A stretch of DNA of 64,000 nucleotides from Tritrichomonas foetus (Eukaryota > Parabasalia > Tritrichomonadida > Tritrichomonadidae): assembly GCA_001839685.1 (NCBI GenBank), contig MLAK01000549.1, positions 75,117 through 139,116 on the forward strand. Reading direction: 5' to 3'. The position numbers were made by a program, and so were the translations under genes. Below, piece by piece: positions 9,976-18,919 of this stretch (positions are counted from its first letter, which is position 1; every line of letters starts with the position of its first letter). The notes below the pieces were generated by a model, which made no database searches, was not told where the DNA came from, and worked only from the letters and a program-made list of their open reading frames with translations.

Positions 9976-11295
9976 CAATGCTTTGAAGAGTAATATTTGA
10001 CTTGTGAAATCTCGATTTATATATTTGTAATGATACAATCATAGCAAATAAAATGGTATAACTATGATATTAGATATTGTTATGATTCAATCATAGTTGG
10101 TTTCTTCTTGGAAGAACCTGATAATATACATAGAAAGAGATATTCCTACGATAGTAAACTAATATTTTATGACATGAATTTTTTAAATATTGAAGTAAAG
10201 AATCCAGAAAGTGAATCACAAAAAAACGATATATTTTTTATGTTTTGAAGATCGAAAACTGGGAAATAAAAAATCAAGCTATTTGGAGATTTCCACATTG
10301 ATCTCTGATAAGTAAGATTATTTTCACAAGGAATTGTGATGACATCATTGTCCAGATTTTTTATTTGAATATACATTGAAAATAATTGAGTGAATATTGA
10401 ATTGACGAATTAATCACTTTTCTTGTTCTTGTCTGATGAACTATTTTTAAAAATAGAATGCTACGATATTTATGATTTTTAAGAAATGAAAGATGTTCAG
10501 TATTTTCAGTAGCTTTTGAATCAATTTCAGAAATATCTCAGAAAAAGTTGTTTCACTTGTGATTAGTAAAAAAGTCAAAAGGGAGATTATCATACCAAGG
10601 AGAAAAGGTTGCACATTTATAGTTATCATCGAGCGAAATGTAGTTGCTATGCATCACTCTCAAAAGTATAGTCATTTTTTCTGATCATGTACAAAAATCA
10701 TTTCAGGATCTTCTGGGAACCATTATTTATGCCTATGATTGAGAATTCATTTTCTATACAATTTTTTTTACACGCTGACAAAAACAAGTATCTGTAAAGA
10801 TTCAGTAGGACTTGAGAAAAAGAAATTATGAATAATAAGTTTTCTTTTCAAAATTCAAGATGTAACACATTTCTTTGAATATTTTATCATTTGTTCTGAA
10901 TGCGTTTAAAAAAATTGTGTCAATTATTTCTCAATCTATTCAATTTAAAATATTGGTGATTTTCAAAATAAAATAAATTTCCTTTGAAAATGATTAACTT
11001 TCTATTCATTTCACATGTCCTGTCAGAATTGTATAAAAATTTATAAAAGGTAATTACATATTAATATTGAAAAAGTTTCATATGATGAATTTTCATTGAA
11101 GAATGAATAGAAATGATATAAATATTTCTCAGAATTAAAAATTGTAAAACTGAGATAGGTTTAAAATTGAATAAAAAGTTTTTATATTTGAAAAGAAATT
11201 GATATAATAAACCATTAGTATTGGATTTTCAAAGAGGATCAAACAACTGTTGAAAAAGTTGACGAAATCCGAATTTTCGCAATCCAAAAAACGAA
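9591..11295. other. Intergenic with poly-A tract
   Basis: About 1.7 kb is without a recognisable gene. The 3' flank of the Myb gene has T-rich TTTTTTACGTC-like repeats (about 9646-9680). A 68-base pure A run lies at 9906-9973. Short frames between 10167 and 10629 are Ile/Phe-rich chance frames. GAAAAAGTT at 11252-11260 lies 36 bases before the next ATG. Confidence 0.5.
9906..9973. repeat. Poly-A homopolymer, 68 bases
   Basis: An uninterrupted run of 68 A residues lies in intergenic DNA. It could be the tail of an integrated retro-transcript, a slippage-expanded tract, or an assembly artefact. No coding or element sequence is recognisable just upstream. Confidence 0.9.
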
Positions 11296-12351
11296 ATGGA
11301 ATTCAAATGGGATGATGACCCCTTTGCCGACGATGCAAGCATCAATGCAGCCTTTAATTTCGATGACGGTGATGAATCCTACAGCTCAGAAATTTATTCA
11401 GATTATTCTTCTCTCTCCTCTGCCAATTCCTCGATGCAGTTTTTCGCCTCGAATCCAGCTCCAACTTATTCCAATTTTTCATCAGGTGTCAGTCCGGTCG
11501 ACTCGGCGCCACCACAACTGCCACCACCAACAAATTATTTTCCCAATAATCTCCCCAAGAAGAGATTTGGGGCCTCTCACAACAAAAATCGATTCATGTC
11601 AGCCGGTGTTCAGTTCAGCCAAATGATGATGCAGAACAATAACACGCAGATACCCAACTTTACTGGACAAATTCATACCCAAATCCCAGGTCAAATTAAT
11701 GGTCAAATTATTCGACCTCCTCCATTTTTCAATGGGAAAATTGAGCTTGCCGCAATGGACCAATTCAAACCACGGTCAAGCCATAGAAAGATTGTTCAAT
11801 GGTGCTCAACCACCCCAATTGCTGCTCGCACAGATCAACTTTTTAATGACATTTTATTGAATACAAACGCCACTTTGAATCCTGTCAAATTGGGATTCAT
11901 ACCTGCCCATTTTTGGCCAAACAAAGATTTTTCATTTGCTGATCTTGTTTTTGACTTTTTCCAAAGGAAAAACAATACAAATTGTAGATTTCTTCACAAA
12001 CTTTATAATGCTCTCAAAATTTCATCTGTTTCTTCAACTTATGCGGAATTGACTGGAGTTCAATGGATTACACCAAATGTTATAAAAGTATCAAAAGGCC
12101 AATTTTCTCGTCTCCTTGGAATTAAAAGTATTGATGGTTCACTTTTTCACCAGCAAGGAAATTTCCCGACTCACGGTTTTATTGAACTGAATCGGGAGCA
12201 ATGCCAAACATTTTGTCCTATGGCTGATCTTGACCATATTGATTTTGATGAAGTTCGCATTTTAATTCACCAGCCGGGAATTTTTGTAGCCAACTGTAAT
12301 GAATTACAAGTCAGGGCTTGCTCGTCAATGATTGCACAAAGAAGACATTAA
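11296..12351 (+). CDS. Probable initiator-binding (IBD) domain protein
   Basis: The 351-residue protein has two parts. Residues 1-165 are low complexity: an acidic start (WDDDPFADDAS), a Ser/Tyr-rich stretch, PPQLPPPTNY and IPGQINGQI repeats. Residues about 195-300 form a compact domain that resembles the Transcription-initiator DNA-binding domain (IBD) of Trichomonas IBP39: FLHKLYNALKI, then ELTGVQWITPNVIKVSKGQF, then SRLLGIKSIDGSLFHQQGNF ending THGFIEL. In IBP39 this winged-helix domain recognises the Inr core promoter. I recognised the family from its general pattern, not from an alignment, so the call is probable only. If right, it is a nuclear core-promoter or gene-specific factor. ATG 11296 is the first in frame. 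Confidence 0.6.
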   Translation: MEFKWDDDPFADDASINAAFNFDDGDESYSSEIYSDYSSLSSANSSMQFFASNPAPTYSNFSSGVSPVDSAPPQLPPPTNYFPNNLPKKRFGASHNKNRFMSAGVQFSQMMMQNNNTQIPNFTGQIHTQIPGQINGQIIRPPPFFNGKIELAAMDQFKPRSSHRKIVQWCSTTPIAARTDQLFNDILLNTNATLNPVKLGFIPAHFWPNKDFSFADLVFDFFQRKNNTNCRFLHKLYNALKISSVSSTYAELTGVQWITPNVIKVSKGQFSRLLGIKSIDGSLFHQQGNFPTHGFIELNREQCQTFCPMADLDHIDFDEVRILIHQPGIFVANCNELQVRACSSMIAQRRH

Positions 12352-12899
12352 TCTTTTTTTCCTTTCCTAATTCGTTTTAATGCCTTTCAAACTTTCATTC
12401 ATCATTTTCAAACACAAAGTCATTTAATAATGACTTTCTTTTTTTCTCACTCTTTTCGTTTTTTCTATCTTTTAGATGTATACCTAGAAAATTTAGCTTT
12501 CACTCACATACCATTAATTTTTCTGATGATTTATAAAATAAAGTACATGCGCTTACATAGTTAACTTTTTTTTTGTAATATCTGTCCTTTCCCAAGTTAC
12601 CTTCGACAGTAATTCCATTTTTGAATGTCTTCATAATACTTTTGATTTTTCCAAATTTCTTCAAAAGAAACTGTTGATCAATAAAATAATGATTATTACG
12701 CCAAATTTGATTCAATAGTTTCTTCTGAAGAAGGGACATAACAGAGTAATAATATATATTTGAGGAATGTGATTATATTAAAAAATAGAGGGTTCAGAAA
12801 TGACCTTCACTTTTCTATTGAAAAGGCCAAATAACCGGTTAATATAAAAAGCATCAAAAATAAAGAATTAAATCGTAGTATAGATGTTTATCGTTATAA
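12352..12899. other. Convergent intergenic region with a small frame
   Basis: About 550 bases lie between the ends of two convergent genes. A minus-strand 79-codon ATG frame (12500-12739) has a moderately protein-like composition and is listed separately. Otherwise only T-rich 3'-flank sequence is seen. Confidence 0.5.
12500..12739 (-). CDS. Hypothetical small basic protein or remnant
   Basis: A 79-codon frame starts with ATG at 12739 and encodes a Lys-rich peptide containing QIWRNNHYFIDQQFLLKKFG and TFKNGITVEGNLGKDRYYK. The mix of Gly, Val, Asp and Trp is more protein-like than typical chance frames here. I recognise no family. It is downstream of a minus-strand-free region and could equally be a fragment of a decayed gene. 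Confidence 0.25.
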   Translation of the reverse strand: MSLLQKKLLNQIWRNNHYFIDQQFLLKKFGKIKSIMKTFKNGITVEGNLGKDRYYKKKVNYVSACTLFYKSSEKLMVCE

Positions 12900-13319
12900 T
12901 TATTTACTATTCTTTGTAGATTCAATAAGTTTAGCTCTTACATGGTAATCTATGCAAGGATTTTCATCGTTTCTCAATATCGATGATATTTGCTCTGGCG
13001 ATAAACATTTATGTATTTTTTCGACTTGTATAGCAGCTTCTCTCTCTATTTTTATATAAGCAATGATTGACGAGATGATTGATAAAATCCAAGGCAAAAT
13101 CAGCCAGTTGATCTTTATTGCAAATGGCAAAAGTACGACATCAAGGAATACAAAAACCGATAAGAAGCCTCGCAGGCTCGAAGGAACGCAATAGATATAG
13201 GGGTTATTATTGTAGCTGTTTGATGGCGATCCGACTCTGTTATTAAAGGATGTTGGTGAAGCCACTTTCCGATTTTGTGGAGAAACGTTTGGCGATGGCG
13301 AATTCGAAGGGCCTCTCAT
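12900..13319 (-). CDS. Small membrane protein, unknown function
   Basis: The 139-residue protein starts at ATG 13319. Residues 1-45 are Ser/Asn/Pro-rich and probably disordered. Then come two adjacent hydrophobic segments, about 50-68 (GFLSVFVFLDVVLLPFAI) and 71-89 (WLILPWILSIISSIIAYI), separated by a few residues, which should form a hairpin in the membrane. A basic/acidic tail (about 90-139) contains EAAIQVEKIHKCLSPEQISS. The pattern of a disordered head, membrane hairpin and helical tail is like small ER- or Golgi-shaping proteins, but no family is recognised. Confidence 0.65.
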   Translation of the reverse strand: MRGPSNSPSPNVSPQNRKVASPTSFNNRVGSPSNSYNNNPYIYCVPSSLRGFLSVFVFLDVVLLPFAIKINWLILPWILSIISSIIAYIKIEREAAIQVEKIHKCLSPEQISSILRNDENPCIDYHVRAKLIESTKNSK

Positions 13320-14276
13320 ATTTTATTTGTTGATTTAAAAGGAATTCAAAGAAATTATTTCGAATAACAATTTTTTTTTACCTTATTTTATTTGTCGACT
13401 TTCAACTTTTTACATACCTAAGTGGTCTCATAATTCATTATGCAACCATATAACACCAGAAAAAGTTACCTAATTAGGTGTTTTAAATAATTTCCTGGGT
13501 GGTTTATCACAAATGCACGTTATATACATTATATCTTGACATACCTATTTAATCTTCTACCTATAATATGATATTCTAATTCTATTTTGAGCATGCTTAT
13601 ACGAATTTCATCGAAGTATTCGATAATGAGTCAATTCTTTCATTATTCGCCCAATTGTGTAGTATCTTGATAACCTTATTCAGTCTATCAGTTATATTTA
13701 TAATATTAAATATTTTCTTTCATTGGTCTTTATGCGACTCTGGTTTGGAAATAAAAATCCATCAAATTGAATTCAAAAAAGACCTTCAATTATAGTTTTC
13801 GAAAAATGTGCATTATTATCAATTTGTTAAACACATCATGGTTTCATTTGATTTAACAAAAAATGAATGCACAAAATCATTCTAATAAATTTCCATCAAA
13901 ATCGTTTAATTTCATTCTAAGATGTAATTGGTGTAATAAATTTTGAAAATTAAGAAACCATTCATGTGAATATTGTAATAAAATGTCATAAAAGATATTT
14001 GTATTGTAAATTCAGTTTCTCTCATTCTCATTTCATTATATAAAGATATCTTTATATCATTAAAAAATTATTTTTTTGATTATCTGGCTTCACTCAAGCA
14101 TGAATCACTGTCATCATAATGAAGAAATAATTATTGAAGAAATCATTTCTCACTTTTTCATAATCCCACTTTTTAAGAAACCAATGGATAATTTAAAAAT
14201 AACGTGTTTTGAAAAATTTCATTTTTGAATTTTTGTACGTTTAAAAACTCGTCAAATTAAAAAACTTTTTTCCAAG
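13320..14276. other. Divergent intergenic region
   Basis: About 960 bases contain no recognisable gene. A TGTACGTTTA motif (14234-14243), also found before two other genes in this window, lies 34 bases before the next plus-strand ATG. The rest is AT-rich sequence with no coding signal on either strand. Confidence 0.5.
14234..14243 (+). promoter_or_regulatory. TGTACGTTTA upstream motif
   Basis: This ten-base word lies 34 bases before ATG 14277. The same word occurs within a longer 17-base identity before the genes at 57072 and 61989. Function as a core-promoter element is inferred from position and recurrence only. Confidence 0.35.
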
Positions 14277-15281
14277 ATGATTAGAGAAGCTCCTACAGTC
14301 AACCGTTATGTTGAGGAAGCTGAAACCGAGAGGCAATACCAACAACATTTGAACGCAATCAAGAAAATGAAACCATCGATTAATACTCATGCAAGTGTTC
14401 GAATTCGCGACAAACAAAGCAATTCTAGAATCAGAATATTTAATGGGCAAAAAGCGATCAAAGCTCCAAATCGAAAAGAAAAAGGCGGCGATATTTCACA
14501 TTCGAATAGTAAAGAATTACCCGAATTTGATATTTTTTCAGCACGCTCACAACAAGAACATTATCATCCGTACATTCCAACCAAACCAGACACAAAAGAG
14601 AAAGTCGAGAAAGTTCCTCAAACTGCAAGGGCTCCTCTCTCCAAGCAAGATTATTCACAAATCAATAAAAAGAAATTCGCAGCAGAAAAGAAAACTCCCG
14701 TCAAAGCAGAAAGTGCTCGTAGAAAAACCGCTCCGGACAGCGCTCGAACTGAAAATTCAAGACCTCGGCCTTTGACTGCCCAAAATGAATCAAAACCAAA
14801 AATTCAACAAAGAATTGCTCCAAAATCACAATTGAAAACACAGGAAAGCTTAAAACAAATTAAAAGCCAACAATCAGCTGATAACGTGAAAATTCCCGAT
14901 TTTACGAGTAAAATCAAGAAAGAACGATCAAATGACATTCAAAATGAAAGTAAGATAAATCGAACAAATAAATCTGTCAATAAATCAAGTAAGTTAAATG
15001 ATAAAAAAGCATCTGAAACGAAAATCCCAACAAACGCAACTAAAATTAAGAAACAGAAATCAACAGAAATTAATCCATATAATAATAAGGCGTCTGCTCA
15101 GAAAATCCAACAACAAGAAGCACCACCACCACCGCAACCGGTAATTGCACAACCAAAAGTGACATATGGTGCGGATATGTGGGACACATCCGATGATGAT
15201 GACTACAGCGATGAGGAATCAAAGATAGAAAATGACTTTGTTTGTTCTGAAGATGATGAAATGAGTGACAATGATTTTTAA
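14277..15281 (+). CDS. Basic low-complexity protein with acidic tail
   Basis: The 334-residue protein has no recognised globular domain. It is Lys/Ser/Gln/Asn-rich throughout, with a helical, more ordered start (about 1-45: YVEEAETERQYQQHLNAIKK) and a Pro-rich stretch near 280 (EAPPPPQPVIAQPKV). The end is strongly acidic (WDTSDDDDYSDEE onward). Basic disordered proteins with a short N-terminal helix are often microtubule- or chromatin-associated, but nothing here proves either. The stop is TAAA. ATG 14277 is the first in frame and follows a TGTACGTTTA motif. Confidence 0.75.
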   Translation: MIREAPTVNRYVEEAETERQYQQHLNAIKKMKPSINTHASVRIRDKQSNSRIRIFNGQKAIKAPNRKEKGGDISHSNSKELPEFDIFSARSQQEHYHPYIPTKPDTKEKVEKVPQTARAPLSKQDYSQINKKKFAAEKKTPVKAESARRKTAPDSARTENSRPRPLTAQNESKPKIQQRIAPKSQLKTQESLKQIKSQQSADNVKIPDFTSKIKKERSNDIQNESKINRTNKSVNKSSKLNDKKASETKIPTNATKIKKQKSTEINPYNNKASAQKIQQQEAPPPPQPVIAQPKVTYGADMWDTSDDDDYSDEESKIENDFVCSEDDEMSDNDF

Positions 15282-15526
15282 AGAATACGATTTTATGCCT
15301 TTATATTTTGTTTTTTTCGATATGTTGATTTTTCTTGTTATATAATGATTTTTCTTGTTATAAAATGATTTTTCTTGTTATAAAATGATTTTTCTTGTTA
15401 TATAATGATTGCTTTTTAATTAAATATTTTTCAACAAATCAAAAAGTTTTATGAAAAAGACAAAGTTTGTCATTCAAACAGTTTCCTCTTTTTCTCATAA
15501 GAGATTTTATTAACAAAACACATTCT
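15282..15526. other. Convergent intergenic region with tandem repeat
   Basis: This 245-base gap between two 3' ends contains a 20-base tandem repeat of about four copies (15326-15410), listed separately. No gene fits. Confidence 0.7.
15326..15410. repeat. 20-bp tandem repeat, about 4.2 copies
   Basis: The unit TGATTTTTCTTGTTATAAAA starts at 15326, 15346, 15366 and 15386 with a partial fifth at 15406. Copies differ only at the TATAAA/TATATA position. It sits in the 3' flank of the 334-residue protein gene. Confidence 0.9.
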
Positions 15527-16933
15527 TTATTCTTCATCATCATCAGATTTTTCTTTGTCAGATGTTTCCTTTCCAGATTCATCTTTTTCATCATCATCAT
15601 CACTTCTCTTTTCGCTTCCACCTTCACTATCATTATCTTCAGAGCCTCCATCACCTTTCTCTGATTTCTCGTTTTCAGAATCATTCTCTGAATGTTTCTC
15701 TGATCCACTTTTCTCAGAATTATCTTCTGATCCAGAGTTTCTCTCTGATCCAGAGCTTCTTCTAGAGTTTCTCTCTGATCCAGAGCTTCTTCCAGAGTTA
15801 TTTTCCGAATCAGAGCCGGAATTCTTTTCTGAGTCTGAGTTCTTTTCTGATTCAGAATGTCGATCAGAATTTTCAGATCCAGATCGATCACTTTTCTCAG
15901 AGTCATCATTATCAGAACGTTCACTTTTCATTGTTCCTGTTTTGTCGAAATCATTTTCGAAATCATCACTTAAAGTCTTTGATTTGCTCAGTTCGTCTTT
16001 CTTGTTCTGAGCTGGTTTAGTTTGAGTTCTGAAGCGTCCGGTCCTTCTACCGCTCCTTGGACTCGACACAGTTGCAGAGAAGTTTTCTCTTTCTCTATCT
16101 CGATTTCTTTGGACATTATTTGCATGAGACACATTTTGCATGACATCTTTTTCAGTTTCATATGTTTCGTTGATTCTAGAAATATCTCGTTTCTTTGAAT
16201 CTTTACTATGCTGTAAATTTTTGAGACGTTGGTTCAGTTCTTTGATTTCATTTTCTTGTTGTTCAACCGCCTGTGGAAGTTTTAATGTTTCTTGGTACTT
16301 TTCCTGCAACTTCGGTTCTTCCTCTTGAATGGCTTTGAGCTCCCTTTTCAACTGGAGATAATGCGAGCGTTGGTTTTTGCACATTTGAATACCCATTGCA
16401 AGATCATTGGAATCCAATTCTGCATTGGCTGAATCTCTAACCTGTAGTACTGCTTTGAGTTCATCACGTTGATGTCCTATTGTATGTTTTTCATAAACGA
16501 TTTCACTTTTGATTCTGACAATAGCATCCTCTGAAAAAAGTGTTGATAGGATGCTCTCTCGCTCTAAAAGTTCATTCATTTCGGCTTGAAGCTGGTTCAA
16601 CTGCTTTGAATAAACGATCACTTTCTTTTGCGCTTCTGACAGGTTTTTGTTTTTTTCTGTGTATTGAAGAAATTCGATCTGATATAATTGCTTTTCGTCA
16701 AAATCAGCTTCTCGGTCTAAAAATTGACCATGGAGGAGATCAACTTCCCTCCTAAGGGCAATAATTTCATTGACCAAGTCGTATTTCTGTTTTGCAAGAG
16801 TTTCTTGATCTTCAAATTCGGATAAATTTCGAGAATCGCGGGCTCTTCCTTTCGATCTGGGGGTTTTACTTGTGCGAACTGAACGCGGCGAATTTAATGG
16901 TCGTGCAATTTTCACGCTGGGGGTCGCAAACAT
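15527..16933 (-). CDS. Coiled-coil protein with Ser/Asp/Glu-rich tail
   Basis: The 468-residue protein has three parts. The head (1-35) is basic and Ser/Thr-Pro-rich (PRSVRTSKTPRSKGRARDSR), a likely phosphorylation or microtubule-binding region. Residues about 38-275 form a long coiled coil with heptads of Leu/Ile (EIIALRREVDLLHGQF, LNQLQAEMNELLERES). The last 150 residues are almost only Ser, Glu, Asp, Asn, Gly and Lys, with imprecise GSERNS/SGSE repeats. A cytoskeletal or intraflagellar role is possible but not shown. The stop is TAAA. A palindromic GTAAACGTTTAC (16979-16990) and GAAAAAGTGG (16961-16970) lie upstream of ATG 16933. Confidence 0.8.
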   Translation of the reverse strand: MFATPSVKIARPLNSPRSVRTSKTPRSKGRARDSRNLSEFEDQETLAKQKYDLVNEIIALRREVDLLHGQFLDREADFDEKQLYQIEFLQYTEKNKNLSEAQKKVIVYSKQLNQLQAEMNELLERESILSTLFSEDAIVRIKSEIVYEKHTIGHQRDELKAVLQVRDSANAELDSNDLAMGIQMCKNQRSHYLQLKRELKAIQEEEPKLQEKYQETLKLPQAVEQQENEIKELNQRLKNLQHSKDSKKRDISRINETYETEKDVMQNVSHANNVQRNRDRERENFSATVSSPRSGRRTGRFRTQTKPAQNKKDELSKSKTLSDDFENDFDKTGTMKSERSDNDDSEKSDRSGSENSDRHSESEKNSDSEKNSGSDSENNSGRSSGSERNSRRSSGSERNSGSEDNSEKSGSEKHSENDSENEKSEKGDGGSEDNDSEGGSEKRSDDDDEKDESGKETSDKEKSDDDEE

Positions 16934-17364
16934 GAGATCTGTGTAAAATTATATGGAATAGAAAAAGTGGAGAATCTGGTAAACGTTTACCTGATACGTT
17001 AAAAAATTGAATAATGATTGAGGATATAAACGGTCATATCCAAAGTGATCATATCCCATGTTTTCTATCTTTTTTTCAGAAAATTATTTTACCAATATGT
17101 TTCAAAAAGTATTTTAAGCATTAGCAAATCGAAAAAGATCAGAATTAAATCATATTTTATATCTTTGCTTGGTAAAATGTAATCTAATGAGATTCTAATA
17201 TTAATTAAGAGATTTTTAAAAGATTGGATGACTTATTCCATTGGTATTCTTGGAATGTCAAGAAAATATTCGAGCTTTTTTTTCAAATCACTTCATTAAA
17301 TAATTTGAATAGTTTATAAATTATTTTGAATGCAGAGTCTAATTTTTAAACGGCAAAATCACAA
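16934..17364. other. Divergent promoter region of two coiled-coil genes
   Basis: This 431-base region separates two divergent coiled-coil protein genes. It contains TAAACG-type words on both sides (16980-16985 and 17347-17353), GAAAAAGTGG at 16961-16970 and a TCACA initiator-like site at 17359-17363. No other feature is seen. Confidence 0.6.
17347..17363 (+). promoter_or_regulatory. TAAACGG plus TCACA core-promoter candidate
   Basis: TAAACGG at 17347-17353 is followed by TCACA at 17359-17363, only one base before ATG 17365. The second word fits the trichomonad Inr consensus TCA-Y-(T/A). The arrangement matches that before the genes at 22318 and 38478 (minus). Confidence 0.4.
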
Positions 17365-18459
17365 ATGAAAGTTTCGAAGCCACTCGAAAGACAAATTCAA
17401 GGATTTCAGTTTAAAATTCAACAGGCAATCTCTATAAAAGACGAAGAAATCGGAAGACTCTCAGAAACGCTGGTGCATTACAAATCGAAAATTGTTGAAG
17501 CCAAAGAAGAAATTCAAAGAATTAATCATGAAATTGAAATTACCAAAGAGTCCAGAGATTCCGCAAATCGCTGTAACAAAGCTCAATTTGAAGCACAGAT
17601 TGCTCTTCGAAATGCCAGACATAAAGAAATAATAAAACAGATGCAAGCAGAACAAGCAGAAGAAATAAACAAGCTTCATGCAGAATTTAGTGAAACTCTG
17701 GAGAATCTAGAAAATGAAATTAGTCCATCATATTCTGAGCAATTTGAACTCGTTGAAAGAAGTCGAATTAATACTCTAAAAATGATAGAGCAATATCAAA
17801 CAACAATTAGAGAACTAACAAGTGCAGAAAACTCTGAAGAATCTATCAGTGAGAGTGATTTTGAACGAAGAGAAAAAAGAATTCATGATTTACAAAATAT
17901 CGTAAAAATGAGGAACGAGGAAAGATTACAGAGTTTACTTGATTCTAAGAAAAAGTTGACAGAATGTATGCAAATGCTTGAAGATATTGACAAAGATCAT
18001 ATTTCTTCTATTGCAGAAATGAAAAAGAAAATTGCAGATATGGATAAAACTTATACGATTGAAATTAACGACATGAGAGACAATCATCATCATGTTAAAG
18101 TTATTCAACAGCAGAAATATGAACAAGCGATACATCAATATAACTCATTACGTAGAGCATTAACAAAACTTAGAGCTGGACACCAGTCTCAACTCAAGCA
18201 ATCAATGCAAGAAATGTCAATGATTAAAACCAGATTCGCTGCATCAGCACCTGTTTCTTACAAAACAGAAAATGATGATCCACAGTTACTAGAATCAATC
18301 GAGAAAAACAGAGCAAGGCTTAGAAATACAAAAGAACTAATTAGGCAAAGAGAAGAAGATTTACGTAAAGTCAGACAAGAAAACCAAAGCCTGAAACAAG
18401 AACTGGGAAGAATAAGACACCACATCGAATATCCAATGAGAGTTCCAATTTATTGTTGA
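17365..18459 (+). CDS. Coiled-coil protein, unknown function
   Basis: The 364-residue protein is predicted almost entirely helical and coiled-coil: residues about 5-130 (EEIGRLSETLVHYKSKIVEA, QMQAEQAEEINKLHAEFSET), 150-250, and 300-355 (KNRARLRNTKELIRQREEDL). Short breaks rich in Ser/Pro lie near 120 (ISPSYSEQ) and 290 (ASAPVSYKTENDD). It is divergent from another coiled-coil gene across a 431-base shared promoter region, hinting that the two may be co-expressed parts of a cytoskeletal structure; this is inference. The ATG is immediately preceded by an initiator-like TCACA, implying a nearly leaderless transcript. Confidence 0.8.
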   Translation: MKVSKPLERQIQGFQFKIQQAISIKDEEIGRLSETLVHYKSKIVEAKEEIQRINHEIEITKESRDSANRCNKAQFEAQIALRNARHKEIIKQMQAEQAEEINKLHAEFSETLENLENEISPSYSEQFELVERSRINTLKMIEQYQTTIRELTSAENSEESISESDFERREKRIHDLQNIVKMRNEERLQSLLDSKKKLTECMQMLEDIDKDHISSIAEMKKKIADMDKTYTIEINDMRDNHHHVKVIQQQKYEQAIHQYNSLRRALTKLRAGHQSQLKQSMQEMSMIKTRFAASAPVSYKTENDDPQLLESIEKNRARLRNTKELIRQREEDLRKVRQENQSLKQELGRIRHHIEYPMRVPIYC

Positions 18460-18919
18460 ATAAGTGTATGTATTTTGGATTTCATAATTTATATTTATAT
18501 AATTAAAATACGAGCTATATTTTACTTAACCTGATCTTTTCATATGTGACTTTCCAATATTAATTTATGATTTTTTGATATAATTAATACCTGATCTTTC
18601 TCTTTCATTTCTAAATCTTTCACCGATGGACACTTCCTCTATCATTAGATATATTGATAAATCGAAATCTCTTCCAAAAATAAATAAAGAATGAATATCG
18701 TTTTATAAAAATGAAAATGCTTATAACTATCTACTTCCTTTAAAAAATGAAACAAAGTGATTAAGAACCAAAATAATAAATGTACCATATATAGTATTTT
18801 AATAATAACCATTTGTGACAATTACAGAATATCGCATTTTACATTCATCGTTCCAAGAATTCTAATTTTTAAACAATTTTATTTTCTCCCATTTTAGAGA
18901 ATTTCGTTGATTATATTTT
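18460..18919. other. Convergent intergenic region
   Basis: About 460 bases lie between the 3' ends of the coiled-coil and SP-RING genes. They are AT-rich with several TAAA words suitable for polyadenylation. No gene or repeat is recognised. Confidence 0.6.
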
